Positions 21,450-32,379 of a DNA stretch of 36,996 nucleotides are shown here, piece after piece. Within the stretch, counting starts at the first letter, position 1. Each line of letters begins with the position of its first letter. Origin of the DNA: Geosiphon pyriformis (lineage: Eukaryota > Glomeromycota > Glomeromycetes > Archaeosporales > Geosiphonaceae); NCBI GenBank assembly GCA_016748015.1, contig JAAOMT010000129.1, positions 1,058,870 to 1,095,865 on the forward strand, written 5' to 3'. Position numbers and translations under genes: made by a program. Under the pieces are notes generated by a model that saw only the letters and a program-made list of their open reading frames with translations, was not told the origin of the DNA and did no database searches.

Positions 21450-22999
21450 ATGATGTTAAATTATAAATACATTTATTCGTCTAAAAAAAAAACTATAGGA
21501 AAAAAAATTATTCTAGCACTTTTTTTCTTTTACATTTTATTTAATTGTTTGGCACTTTTCAAAGATCAATGTACTAAATTTTTAAGAAAAACCACTCCAG
21601 TAAAATACAAACTACTGTTACCCAAATTAAAATTAAATCTTACCCATCAAGAAAATATATATCATGAAAAGAAAACACTCTTTCCAAGAGCTAAGGGATT
21701 TGACAATAATAAAAATCTTATCCCACCCAAGACGTTGTTAAAAAATAAAGACCTTTTTGAACTTTTTACTACAATGGCTTTCTGGGCAAATATTGCATAT
21801 TGCATTCCTAAGGCTAAGGCTTCAATATCAAGTCCAGAATTTATTGGTAAGACAGTTGTTAAATAAAATTTTTCTTATCAAAAATTTCACCATCCTACTT
21901 CTTAATTTATCAGGTGATGTTTCATACCATCCAGAAGTTTCAATGATTTATGGATATTTTGGCGGTAATTTTTGGAAAGGTTTCTTTCTTACTTTAAAGC
22001 AACAAAAAAAATACTTTTTTTTTTTTTTTTAATAATTAAAAAGTATTTTGGACCATAATTTTCAACCTTTCTTGCCTATTTCTCTGAAAAATTAGGGCCT
22101 AAAATAACCAAAACACAATTAGAAACTACCAAATTTCAAATGACGAAATTGAGAGCAAATGGTTATTTTAAAGTTGATTTAAATTGGTGGAATATGTTCA
22201 AAGACCAATATATTCGAGCTTTGATAGCTAAAATAAGGCATGGAATTGACGAAATTAGAAATAGAATGGGATCAAAACAACTGATCGATATTTTTCTAAC
22301 TGGGCATAGAGTTGGAGGATGTAAGAAATTTTATAAAGTCAATATTTTTCATTCCAAGGTTCTAAAATAAATTTTAAATTGGAATTCTGACCATTCATTT
22401 CCTACCCACTCAGTCTATGCCCAAATATTAGGCTTTTTACTCCTGGGTTTCCTAGCTCTCGATGAAAATGTTTACATTCATGTTGTCACCTTTGGCTCTC
22501 CACGTCCAGGGGATTATCAACTTGCTAAACAAATTAACATTGGCTTTCCAAGTCCAGGGAATCATCAATTTTCTGAACAAATCAACAAGCGAAGCAATAA
22601 ACTAAATATTTACAGGGTTACACATACTAATGAACTTTTTCCCCATTTCCCGAAATATTCGGTAACGGGTGTACAATATATTCACCCTGGCACTGAGTAT
22701 TGGATTGCGGATATTGATTGCGATTGTAATGAGCCAATAGTTTATGAATGTCCAGGATTTTCAAAAAAAAGTCAAAAGAAATATGGTGAAAGTTTGGTAT
22801 GTCTGCTTCTTTTCATTAAACTTTTAAAAATTTCTTAAGAGCGAAAAGCTTAATAGTTTTGTTTTTTCTCATTTTGCAGCAATGTAATTTAGAGACAGAT
22901 GGTACAGGAACAAGCACCCATGACACCCCTTATTTTGGAACTATATTTGAAGACTGCACGAATTATCTTAATGGCCCAAATTTTTTTCCAACAAATTAG
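21450..22999 (+). CDS. Class 3 lipase-like protein 3 (Ser to Arg, Asp to Glu), 396 residues
   Basis: Five exons: 21450-21846, 21914-21979, 22096-22320, 22414-22796 and 22880-22999. All introns are GT-AG and the total frame is open. An N-terminal membrane segment (IILALFFFYILFNCLALF) follows a basic stretch, like a signal anchor. Family landmarks are IAYCIPK, FLTGHRVGGFYAQILGF, VVTFGSPRPG, YRVTHTNELFPHFP, TEYWI and STHDTPYFG near the C-terminus. The GHSLGG serine is Arg226 and the Asp of ND.xP is Glu303. The His (His371) stays. The gene lacks the first intron of the two tandem copies and shares the last intron positions, so it is an older paralogue. A 48-bp in-frame duplication sits at about 22494-22589. 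Likely an inactive lipase fold. Confidence 0.85.
22494..22589 (+). repeat. 48-bp in-frame tandem duplication in lipase-like gene 3
   Basis: FGSPRPGDYQLAKQIN is followed directly by IGFPSPGNHQFSEQIN. At DNA level GGCTCTCCACGTCCAGGG (22494) recurs as GGCTTTCCAAGTCCAGGG at 22542, exactly 48 bp later. It adds 16 residues after the TFGSPR strand. Confidence 0.9.
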
Positions 23000-23610
23000 A
23001 AAGTAGTGTGAAACTTTATGAAAACTTTAAAAATATGCATGTTTGGGAAGAATATTTTCATGTTCTTGGGGTTATAAAAAGGAATTTCTAGAAAAATCTT
23101 TTGATAAAGACCTTTCAAGAAATAAATTCATATGCCTAATTTTATTGATATATTACACAACAAGCAAAAATAATCAATTTTTTATTTTTTAATAAATAGG
23201 ATTTGTTGAAAAAAGGAAATTCTTGGTTAATACTTTGCATGAAACATTTTTCATGGGCTTATGAAAATTATAGTGTAAATAATACTTTAATTATTTAAAT
23301 CTTTTTTTACTCTTTGAAATATTCAAAATATTGTGAATCTTGAAATTTGAATTGAAAAAAATTAAATAGAAATTTAATATGAAAAAATAAATACTATTAA
23401 TCGGAACAATAATTTGTTTAATAAAATAAATAAAATATGATTTTTTTTACAACAAAATTTGCATTATTTAAAAAGTTTTATTCTATTAATACATTTATAA
23501 TTATGTAAATAAACCAATTAAATTAAAAAATATATTATAATAAAAATATGAATATTAATATAGCTCCATTAAATGTATAACTTTAAGAGTTTTAATATTT
23601 TAATTATAGA
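23000..23610. other. Convergent intergenic region; nothing recognised
   Basis: AT-rich 3' flanks of lipase-like gene 3 (+) and the P450 relic (-). No coding frame or repeat was identified. Confidence 0.5.
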
Positions 23611-25684
23611 TTAAAATGGTTTAATTTCTTGATGTCTCGGAATGAATCGAACATTATATGGATTAGGAGTCTGAAGAAATTTTGTAAAAGAATTGTTTAG
23701 ATCAATTGGAAGCGGCCTTCCGATTGTATCTCGTTTCACGTTTTCAATTTTAAAGGTCCAAAGTAGCCCACTTAAAATAAAAATTAATTCCGCTTCAGCC
23801 TATTAAAAATAAATTTTGTTTTTAGAAATCTAGGGGGAAAATAATATGAAGGCACAAAAGAATCATTAAAAATTACCAAGTGAATTCCAATACAAAGTCG
23901 TCTCCCAATTGAAAAAGAATAATGATCTCGATTTTGGTAGGGACCTCTTGCCGAAGCAGCCATACTTTCTTTTGAATCAAGAAACCGATCCGGATTAAAA
24001 ACGTCGGGATTTTGATATCGATTTTTGTCTGAATTTTAAGCATAAATATTTAAGCAGATCCATGAATTTTTTGGTATATGATATCCTAAATATTCATCAT
24101 CTTGTTCAAGAAACCTCAGTGGTGTTGGATTCTAATAATAATAATAGAAATATAAAGTTAAGTTGCTTTTGCCTAAAAAAAACTCAACCGCAGAGTATAA
24201 AAATGCTTCGTAACTGGAGGAACCCAACGAAGAGTTTCTTTAACTAACGATCGGATATATGGAAGTGAATTAAAGTCAGACATGTTTGGTAAACGTTCAT
24301 GTCCAACTACTCTATCTAATTCTTCGTGCGCTTTCTGCTGAAATTTTGGATTATTTGCCAAAATTGCAATAAGCCAATATATAGTAGATGCCACGCTTTC
24401 CTAGAATTGACAAAGAAATTATCCGAGTCACAATAGCGATTTTCATCTATTAAAATAAAATTTCTGAACTCACTGTTCCTTGTAATATAAAATCATTGCA
24501 CACTTTAACAACACCCAACTCATCAATGAGGCCTTCATTCAATTTCTCCAAAAATCTCGTGAAACACATGATTTCTTTTCCAAATCATCTTCTACTCTTT
24601 TCAATAAGCTTCGCGTTACTATTTCCCATTCGTTACGTGTTTCTATAAGTTTTGGAATCTCCTGTCGAAAAGGAGGAAATGAGAATAAAATTGGGAAGAA
24701 ATTTGGTAACAGATTTTTAAAGCCAAAAGCTTCGAGAGTTGTTGTAAAACACCGTTCTAATTTTCTAAAAAGTGGATCATTAAAATCTTTCAATTGGGTT
24801 GCAAAGAGGACATTGATTATGATATTGAATGAGGTGAAACGTAAGTAATGATAAGGATCGATGCCATTTGGCTCATTGCAATCATTCAAAATTTTATTAA
24901 GTAGGTCATTGGTGCCTTGTCCAATTAAGTTATAATACGAATCAACTTTTTGTTGAGTTAAAAAGCTAGGAGCTATCAAAGTGAGCATTGAAAATTTTTA
25001 ATTTAATATCAAGTTTTTCAAGAATTTTTTTTTTTTCAAAAATAAATAATCAGTATATTAATTAATTACCTACCAAACATCATCACTCTTCGATACCACT
25101 CATTATAAGGTGAACCAGTTATACTCTTATTTTGTGTGAAAGTTCCTGTTAAATATGTGATTTTATTAGAGGAATAAATGTTACCTCCTATTAAAGATTA
25201 AAATTTTTCTATTTGATTAGATTTCTAGGCGAATAGAATCTCATAAATTCAATAAAATGGATAGTTACGTTTTTGAATAAGATCGTCAACAACTTTAGGG
25301 CTGTTTAGAATGATAAAGCGCTGAGGGCCGATGTAAATTGTAAATATGTCACCTAACTCTCCCAAACTAGATTAAACAAATTTATTTTAGTAAAATAAAT
25401 AATTCATAGTAATTTGAAGATTTAAAATTCTAATTACGTTTTATAAATACCACGACTTATTAAAAATAAATGTCCTATAATAAAAAAAAATGGGAAATTT
25501 AAGATCTCGAATATCATAATATTAATAAAATGCAAAATTCCAAAAACTTACCAAAAATAGGAATCCGGCCTGGTGCTTCAGGTAATTCCTTCAAGCCCTG
25601 AATTTTCGCTTTTAAGAATTTTGTTTTATAAATGTAAAGAAAGATAAGGAGGACGATAATGATGATGATATAAAAGAGAGCCAT
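23611..25684 (-). pseudogene. Cytochrome P450 with one frameshift and one stop (type A)
   Basis: Eight exons on the minus strand: 25552-25684, 25438-25474, 25269-25366, 25074-25187, 24474-24972, 24215-24400, 23877-24131 and 23611-23799. All have GT-AG introns. The product would be about 503 residues. It has an N-terminal anchor (MALFYIIIIIVLLIFLYIY), LPEAPGRIPIFG, an I-helix region (NDFILQGTESVAST), ExxR (KETLRW), GYHIPKN, FNPDRF and the heme loop FSIGRRLCIG with its Cys. Two lesions are seen: one base missing in a T5 run (A5 on the plus strand, 24550-24554), which shifts frame after SCVSRD, and TAA at 24036-24038 after LNIYA. Both sides of each lesion are well conserved, so loss is recent or partly a sequence error. 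It would be a membrane-bound mono-oxygenase. Confidence 0.85.
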
Positions 25685-25872
25685 TTAATTAAAACATTAA
25701 AATTCTTTGCAAATTTTCTAGTGTATATATAAAATATATTAATTAATCAATCTTTAACTCTTTAAATCGGAGATTTAATTAACGTCAATATTTAGTACAT
25801 ATACTAAGATATGAAATGAAAACTGAGTTTTAAAAATGAATTTTGGATATCTATAGTAAAACCATAATCCTC

Positions 25873-25873
<1 letters not shown>

Positions 25874-25910
<37 letters not shown>

Positions 25911-25911
25911 T
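25874..25911. repeat. (ATT)n microsatellite
   Basis: About twelve uninterrupted ATT units upstream of the P450 relic. Confidence 0.95.
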
Positions 25912-26166
25912 ATTGATTCAATAAAATCTTATCTAGACTCAATATGAGTAACTTTTTAAAATCTGTATATCCCTAGACCACATTAGGCAGCAACAAAATT
26001 AATTTAGAAAGATATGCTTAGAACACTTTGTGACCCAAATTTGAAAATAACATAGAAATCAGGAATTTTTTTATTCCATATAAATAAATAAGGTTCCCCA
26101 ATTTTAAAAAAAAATTTCTTGGGGTTAAAGTCTAATAGAGAAAATTGTCCGAGTTATTTAGTAATT

Positions 26167-26167
<1 letters not shown>

Positions 26168-26210
<43 letters not shown>

Positions 26211-26211
26211 T
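26168..26211. repeat. (ATT)n microsatellite
   Basis: About fourteen uninterrupted ATT units, 260 bases beyond the previous ATT array. Confidence 0.95.
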
Positions 26212-27397
26212 TGAAATTCAAACTTTATTTTAAAAATAAAACATATAAATTGTAAATAATTTAAAAGTTTTTTTATTGTACCCCATTAACTCTTTGTAGA
26301 ACAAATTTGGAGCCCTAAAATTTTTCTAAAGACAAAAAATCATATAAATGCTAATCTATATCAGATATTTTATGATGATACGAAATCATTTTTTTTATAT
26401 AAACCCCAAATGTCAATAACTTGGACTTGCAGAATAAAAAACAAAAACAAAGATCAAGATCAAGAAATAATTTAAAAGAATATTTTTAATTATAACTATT
26501 ATTTTATATTTGTGTTTAATAAAAACTATAGTAAAAAAAATTAATTATTATTTTTTGATTGTGAAATAAATCCAGTTTATAATAAAATAAATTATAGAAA
26601 TTATACAATACATATCCAAATATTGAGTTTAAATTATTGTAGAAACAGATACCTGTTCAAAATTACTTAATGTATTCTGATACAGATAGTTTAGATAACA
26701 TTTTGTTTTTTTGGCAAATTTATTAATAAACTAAATTAAAATAAGTTTTATTTTTCATTTTCATGTCTTCTAATTTAACAATTAATTGTAAAATTTGTAT
26801 ATTTGCATTATACATATTAAATATTTGCATTGTAATATATTCTCCAAAGTAAAAAAAAATAAGGTATTTTTGGCAATGAATTTATCAGTACATCTACACG
26901 CCTTATTCCTATGGTGAATAACCGGAGTTTTAAAAGAAATCGGAGCAAAATTTTTTAAAATGATCCACATAGATAACTCCGGTATGATTCTTCAATAAAT
27001 AATATCCAAATACATTTAATAAATTACAAAACAAAGAATTCAATGAGTTCAAGATCCTAGTGATCTTTATCCCTTTAAAGCAATTCGAATGAAATCAAGA
27101 AAAACAAACATACATATGAAAGTTTATTAAAAAAAGGAAATCACTGAAGTTTATAATTCTTTGTAACGGGAGATATTACAGCCGCCGTTGCATGATATCA
27201 ATGTTTTGAAAAATATTAGCGAATATAATTTCTTTTTAAAAATTCAAAACAGGAAGGTGGCTTTGCGTTTTTGAAATAATTTAAAGGAAGCTCTTGTAAC
27301 TACCAAAGTTCATCAAAAAATTAAAAATCCCAATCAGTTTTCTATTGGACGCTAATTAATCTTTCAAAAAATATTAAATATCTCTTTCTTGATCAAT

Positions 27398-28784
27398 ATG
27401 ATTTTCCCAATCTACGAAGATACTTCCAATGCAGCTGAACTTCTTGTTGCATCAGAAAGCTCATATGACAAATCAGAACCAATTACCATTATCGGTGTTC
27501 ACGGATGGCTCCCAGAAATTCTTCAACCAGTACAAAATTTGAAATCCCAACCCTTTTGTGAAAAACTGGAGGTTAATTTAAGAAAAAAATTGGGTCTTTC
27601 ACCAGGTCAAGGTGATATATTCAGTATTCCATTACATGGTCACGGGGTCTGTAACGATCGTAGCGAACAATATTTAGATCAAATTAAGGCGACCCCAATT
27701 TGGAGCCAGAAAATGAAGAATGCAAAGACAGTTTTCATCGTTGGTCATTCCCAAGGTGTTCCTACAAGTGTATTGTTACTCTCTCGTTTACTGGATGAAA
27801 AATTGATTGATCCATCACGCCAACGTGTTTGTGTATTACTTTTGGCCGGCATCTCTCATGGACCCGCTCAAAAATATAACTTGCTGAGGGGAATTGCAGG
27901 ATTAGTGCGAGATCCAGCAAGTGTAGAATTGTTTGATTTTCAAAACTCGAAAAAGTTGATTTCCCGACATTACATCCTTGCTACACAAAAAGCTCTTAAA
28001 CTTGGTATCAAATTTTTATATTTTGCTTCTGGAAATGACGAAGTTGTGCCGGTAAGTTTGCATGGTGGTTTGATTCAAAATTTTTTTCGTCAAAAGGTAG
28101 CGGCAATGTTCTTTTTTGCGGTTTGATTAACAATTTTTGTCATATTTTAGTTACATTCTGCCCTCAACTCGGCCATTGATCATCCATCAATTATGCGCGG
28201 TCTTTTTGTTAGTCCAACCATCTATCAAGAAAAGCGGTTTCCTGTCGAGTTAGTTCAACTTCTTATTCAACTTCGAAATCATTCATTAACCGACTATGGA
28301 CTTCTTGCTCATCTCAGCGATTCTTTGATGGGGTATTTGAAGGATGAAGGACATAGTCATATAACCACAGAAGATGAAGTTTATACGTGAGTTGAAAATT
28401 TTCCACCTTTCACTTTATTCGAAAGAATTCCTAAATAAATATTCTGTTTCTTTTATTTTTGCCAGATCGGCTATCAGACATTTGTATGAAACAAAAACCT
28501 ATCGAAATGTTGAGATGAAAATCAACGAATACAACTTTGAACAACCAGCAAACAAGAACTATATCCCATGGGCTATGCGTGGGCTTGTTTCTGACGAAAA
28601 GATTATCAAATCAGAAAAATTGGGTCCCGCATTATTAAAACTGAGAAATGACTATTCTAACTGGGAGCCTAAAATTTTTGATATTGCGGGTAAAAATTTG
28701 AAGTTAATGTTAAAACCTTTTAATGATATCAAGGAGGATGAATATATTCCAGTCTTCACTGAACCAATTCTAGCTAGATTATAG
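27398..28784 (+). CDS. Alpha/beta hydrolase (lipase-motif), 402 residues
   Basis: Three exons: 27398-28051, 28151-28386 and 28466-28784, with good donors (GTAAGT, GTGAGT) and acceptors (TTTTAG, TGCCAG). The start is the first ATG (MIFPIYEDTSN). Key elements are ITIIGVHGW (oxyanion-type HG, His35), FIVGHSQGVP (nucleophile Ser118), ISHGPAQ, YFASGNDEVVP (Asp214) and DEGHSHITTEDEVY (His286), so the Ser-Asp-His set is complete. It therefore contrasts with the three lipase-like genes upstream, to which it is not closely related. It resembles a fungal family of uncharacterised hydrolases with a GHSQG lipase motif. The substrate is unknown. No signal peptide is obvious. The N-terminus may be extended by an unseen upstream exon, since the HG motif comes early. 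Confidence 0.85.
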
Positions 28785-31462
28785 TTGTTTGTTTTTTAGA
28801 TATAATAAATTATTACCATTTTACGGATTAAATTAATTTATTGTCATCGAAACCATAAGATTTTCAAATTTTTATATCAATTATTACAAATGATTTATAT
28901 TAATCCATAAGTATAACTAGTTATTTAATAATTAATAAGTACAATTGACTTTAATTATTTTTTCATACAAGCTTTATTAATCAAATTATTTTGTTTTTTT
29001 TTAAAATATATTTATATTAATTACAAGTTGAATTAAAATTTGTAAATTAAAAAATCAAATTATATAAAATTTTAATAATAATTGTTACATATATTCTTAT
29101 TATTTACTTAACATATATAATTGTCCTATATGGAGCATGTTACAAAAAGATTTTGGGTTTCAAAATTGCTAAACACCACAAACTGTTAAAATTGTTACTA
29201 AAAGGGTTTGCTAACTTTTCTGAAATTTTTTGTGAATATTGTAGTTGTAAAAATAATTAATTTTATTTTCCAAATAATTCTAGTGATATTTTAAAAAAAA
29301 TAAACTTTTTTACAGAAAAGCTCTGTTTGTAAACTATCTAAAATAATGTGAATGTGTAAATTGCTAACAGTAACTCTCTCTACATCCTAAGAGACAATTT
29401 TTTTAATGTTTTGTGCTAAAGTCACCTTCTGGAGAATTGCAACCAGTTTAGGCTATCTGTAATAATAATAAAAGGAAAAATAAGAAAGAAAATAAAATAA
29501 TTTAATAATAATTAAATAATTAATAATAAATGTAAAATAATAATTAATTAAAAATAAAAATTATTAAAATAATTACATGTTAATTTTGTTTCATATTTTA
29601 TTTTTTAATCGTCTTCATATTATTATAATATAAAAATAATATATATAAAACAAATTTGCAATGAAATTCAAAAGTTACAGTTCAAAAAAAAAATTTGTCT
29701 CATATATTTTTAAAATAAATAATATTTAAACTATTTAAAAATATTTAAATAAAAAAAATCACTTATAAAATTTAATAAAAAATAATAAATAATAAAAAAA
29801 CAGAATAAAATAGTACTATTATTTAACAAAAAACAAAAATTTCTTGAAAGAAAAACTTTTTTTTGTTTTTTTAGCAACATTAATTGTAATTATTGTAAAA
29901 TTTAAGATAAAAATTTACTGTTATTCATAACTTAAATAAACTTACTATCAAAAAAAATTATTTCTTAAGATATTATTTTTATATTTCTTGGCAGTTTTGA
30001 TAAAATCTTTATTTTTTAAATTATCAATTATAATTTTATATAATAAATATTAGAAACTTGAATTGTTTTGTTTATTTTATAGTTAGATACTGCAAAAATT
30101 CTGTTTAAAAAAGCTTTTTAATTCATTCAAAACAAAGATTAATACAACAATATTAACTTTTTTATTTTTTTTCACTATTTCTTTTCCTTTTTTTTCTTGA
30201 TTTGTATAATTGTCAGTTTTTGTGAAGTATATTACCTAACCATTTACTGAAAAGTATAACTAATACTTAATTTTAAATTCTAAAAGTACTGACATAAGAC
30301 ATAGAATTATATCAGTGTATTATCTTTTGTTAATAGTATAGACTATTCTTCAAATTCTTTTGTTATCTTTTGGAAATAATAGTGGCTGCAATATTTATAA
30401 GACTAATCTCACACATTAAATCTTTACTAATTCAATTCACACATTAAAGTTGAATTACTCTTTTGTTATTTTTATTGCTATACAATATTGTTTTTTTTAT
30501 CTATTAGCTTGTTACATATAATTTTAATACAATATTGTCTTTTGTATTTCAAAAAAAATGAATTGTATTAAAATAAATTAAGATCTAATTTTTTTGATAA
30601 TTTTAAAAATATTTACTTTTTTAATTAACAATATAAATTTAATAAAAGCATTATTAACTATTTTTTATGTTTTAATAACTTCAAAGTTAATTGTTTTAAA
30701 GAAAAAATGTTAATATTCTTACAAACCATTCAATTTTTAAAAAAATTCCCAAAACAGAATAAAGATCTAAGATTAAAAACTTTTTTAGTTTTATAGTGTT
30801 AATTAATACTATAACTTATAAAATACATAATATTTTAATAATTTTTAACATGCTCTTATTTAAAACCTGTAAAAGTTTTTAATAAACAGATTTATAATTT
30901 GTTTCTGTTAATAAAAATATAAACAATTGGATTATATACTTAATATTTTTATTAAAATTAGTAATTTTTAAACTTTAACATAGTTTTAAGAAACTTTTTA
31001 TTAATTATTACTTTGGGTTTTTATCACAGCCTTAATTTTATATTGTTGTAAATGTGCAGCACAATATTATTTATTGTTAAATAATTTCTAATATCTTTAA
31101 AATACAGTCAATTCTCAATATATTGAAATACATTTTTTAACAGAGATATATTGCAATTTCAATAATAAAAAGTTTTCTATTAGCATATGTTTTCTTTTTA
31201 AAACATCAGCTGGTATTTATTACTTATTTATCTATTGTTTTAACCGGGTCATTAAAAATATATTTTGCTTGGGTTTAAAAAAAAGCTTGAAATGGCTTAC
31301 ATAATTTGCTAAACTTTTCTCTGGAAATTATATTTGAACAACCACAATTCCAATTTATTTTCAAAAAGCACATTTTCTTTTCATATCTATATGTAATTTT
31401 ATCATTTAACAATTAATAAGTATGGCACTGATAATAAGTGAAGAATTTATTCGATAACAGAT
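28785..31462. other. 2.7 kb AT-rich region without genes
   Basis: Extremely rich in A and T, with homopolymer runs and many short near-repeats (TTTAAAAA, AATAAATAA). No open frame, repeat family or RNA gene is supported. Phrases such as TTTGCTAAC(T)TTTCTG recur near 29206 and 31311, but too briefly to define an element. Confidence 0.6.
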
Positions 31463-31927
31463 TTATAACATTTCCACTTCTGAAAGAAATTCTAATTTTC
31501 TGCCCAATCGTTCAAGCCATATGAGATCGTGGTCTTTTTTCATCAACATTCCACCACCGACACCATCAGGCCAGTCAATATGAGGATTCAGATTAGGATA
31601 TTTATCAATGTCTTCTTGGCCAACCCTATCAAAATCAATCAGCTGCGCTTGATACCGTCTACTATCCAATGAGTTTGTGATAACAATATTAGTCGCTCTA
31701 AGGTTACCAAAGACATACTTGTTATTATGAAATAGCCGAATGGCATTGGAAACATCCTGGCATATAAGACCCTTTTCCTTGGTGCTCAGCTTCAAAGAAG
31801 AATTTTGTATATTATCCTCCAGTGTCTTTGCAGTACCTAAGTATTTCATTACAACCATTCCCCATTCTTGAAAAAAACAAGGGTTATAATAGAGCAATAC
31901 AGGTGCTGAATTATTAGTCGCACACAT
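31463..31927 (-). pseudogene. Protein-kinase-like fragment (pseudokinase)
   Basis: One open frame of 154 codons covers the C-terminal half of a kinase-like fold. Residues 73-77 read FGNLR in place of the catalytic HGDLR, so the catalytic Asp is Asn. LIDFD (96-100) stands where DFG should be. Then come YPNLNPHIDWPDGVGGG and KKDHDLIWLERLGRKLEFL, a signature of the small eukaryotic kinase-like proteins common in fungal genomes. No glycine loop or beta-3 Lys is seen upstream. An adjoining frame (31914-32189) ends differently and adds no kinase motif. It is most likely a truncated, inactive relic. A real pseudokinase with missing upstream exons cannot be excluded. Confidence 0.6.
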
Positions 31928-32189
31928 GGTTCATTGCTAAATGACATAATCTGTAATGGCCAACTCCATGGGAGTATAAAGTTACATTCAATAAGAAATG
32001 TATCAGCGAATGGAAGTCACTTGGCAGACGTTGAAACCATCTAAAAAAATTATACAACAAAAAAATTGTATTGGGTCCAAAATTTTCATTTAATGAAATG
32101 TAAATAAATATTATTTTTAGATTATGTATTAAATTAAAATATATAATAATAATAAATTTGTTAAAATGTAAGTAGTTTAAGTGCCACAA

Positions 32190-32341
32190 TGGTTTTTATG
32201 CAAATTGAAAAAAAAATTATTCTACATTCTAAAAAATAAAAATGCAAATTTAATTTTTTTTAATTATTAAAAAACTAAGAAACACTTTTAATAGCAATCT
32301 ATATAATTTCAATTTTTTTAAATTATATTATAATTAATGCA

Positions 32342-32379
<38 letters not shown>

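Larger units (their letters stand above)
25685..27397. other. Divergent intergenic region, AT-rich
   Basis: Lies between the P450 relic (-) and the hydrolase gene (+). It holds two long ATT microsatellites and AT-rich DNA. An open frame at 26782-26970 (-) shows no family features. The last 200 bases would contain the hydrolase promoter. Confidence 0.5.

Noticed and set aside
24036-24100. Hidden intron removing the stop in P450 type A
   Set aside because: An AG acceptor exists (TTCAG), but no GT donor lies between the GYHIPK motif and the stop on the minus strand.
28785-31462. Possible transposon or centromere-like region
   Set aside because: Only AT-richness supports it. No terminal repeats, coding traces or tandem array could be seen.
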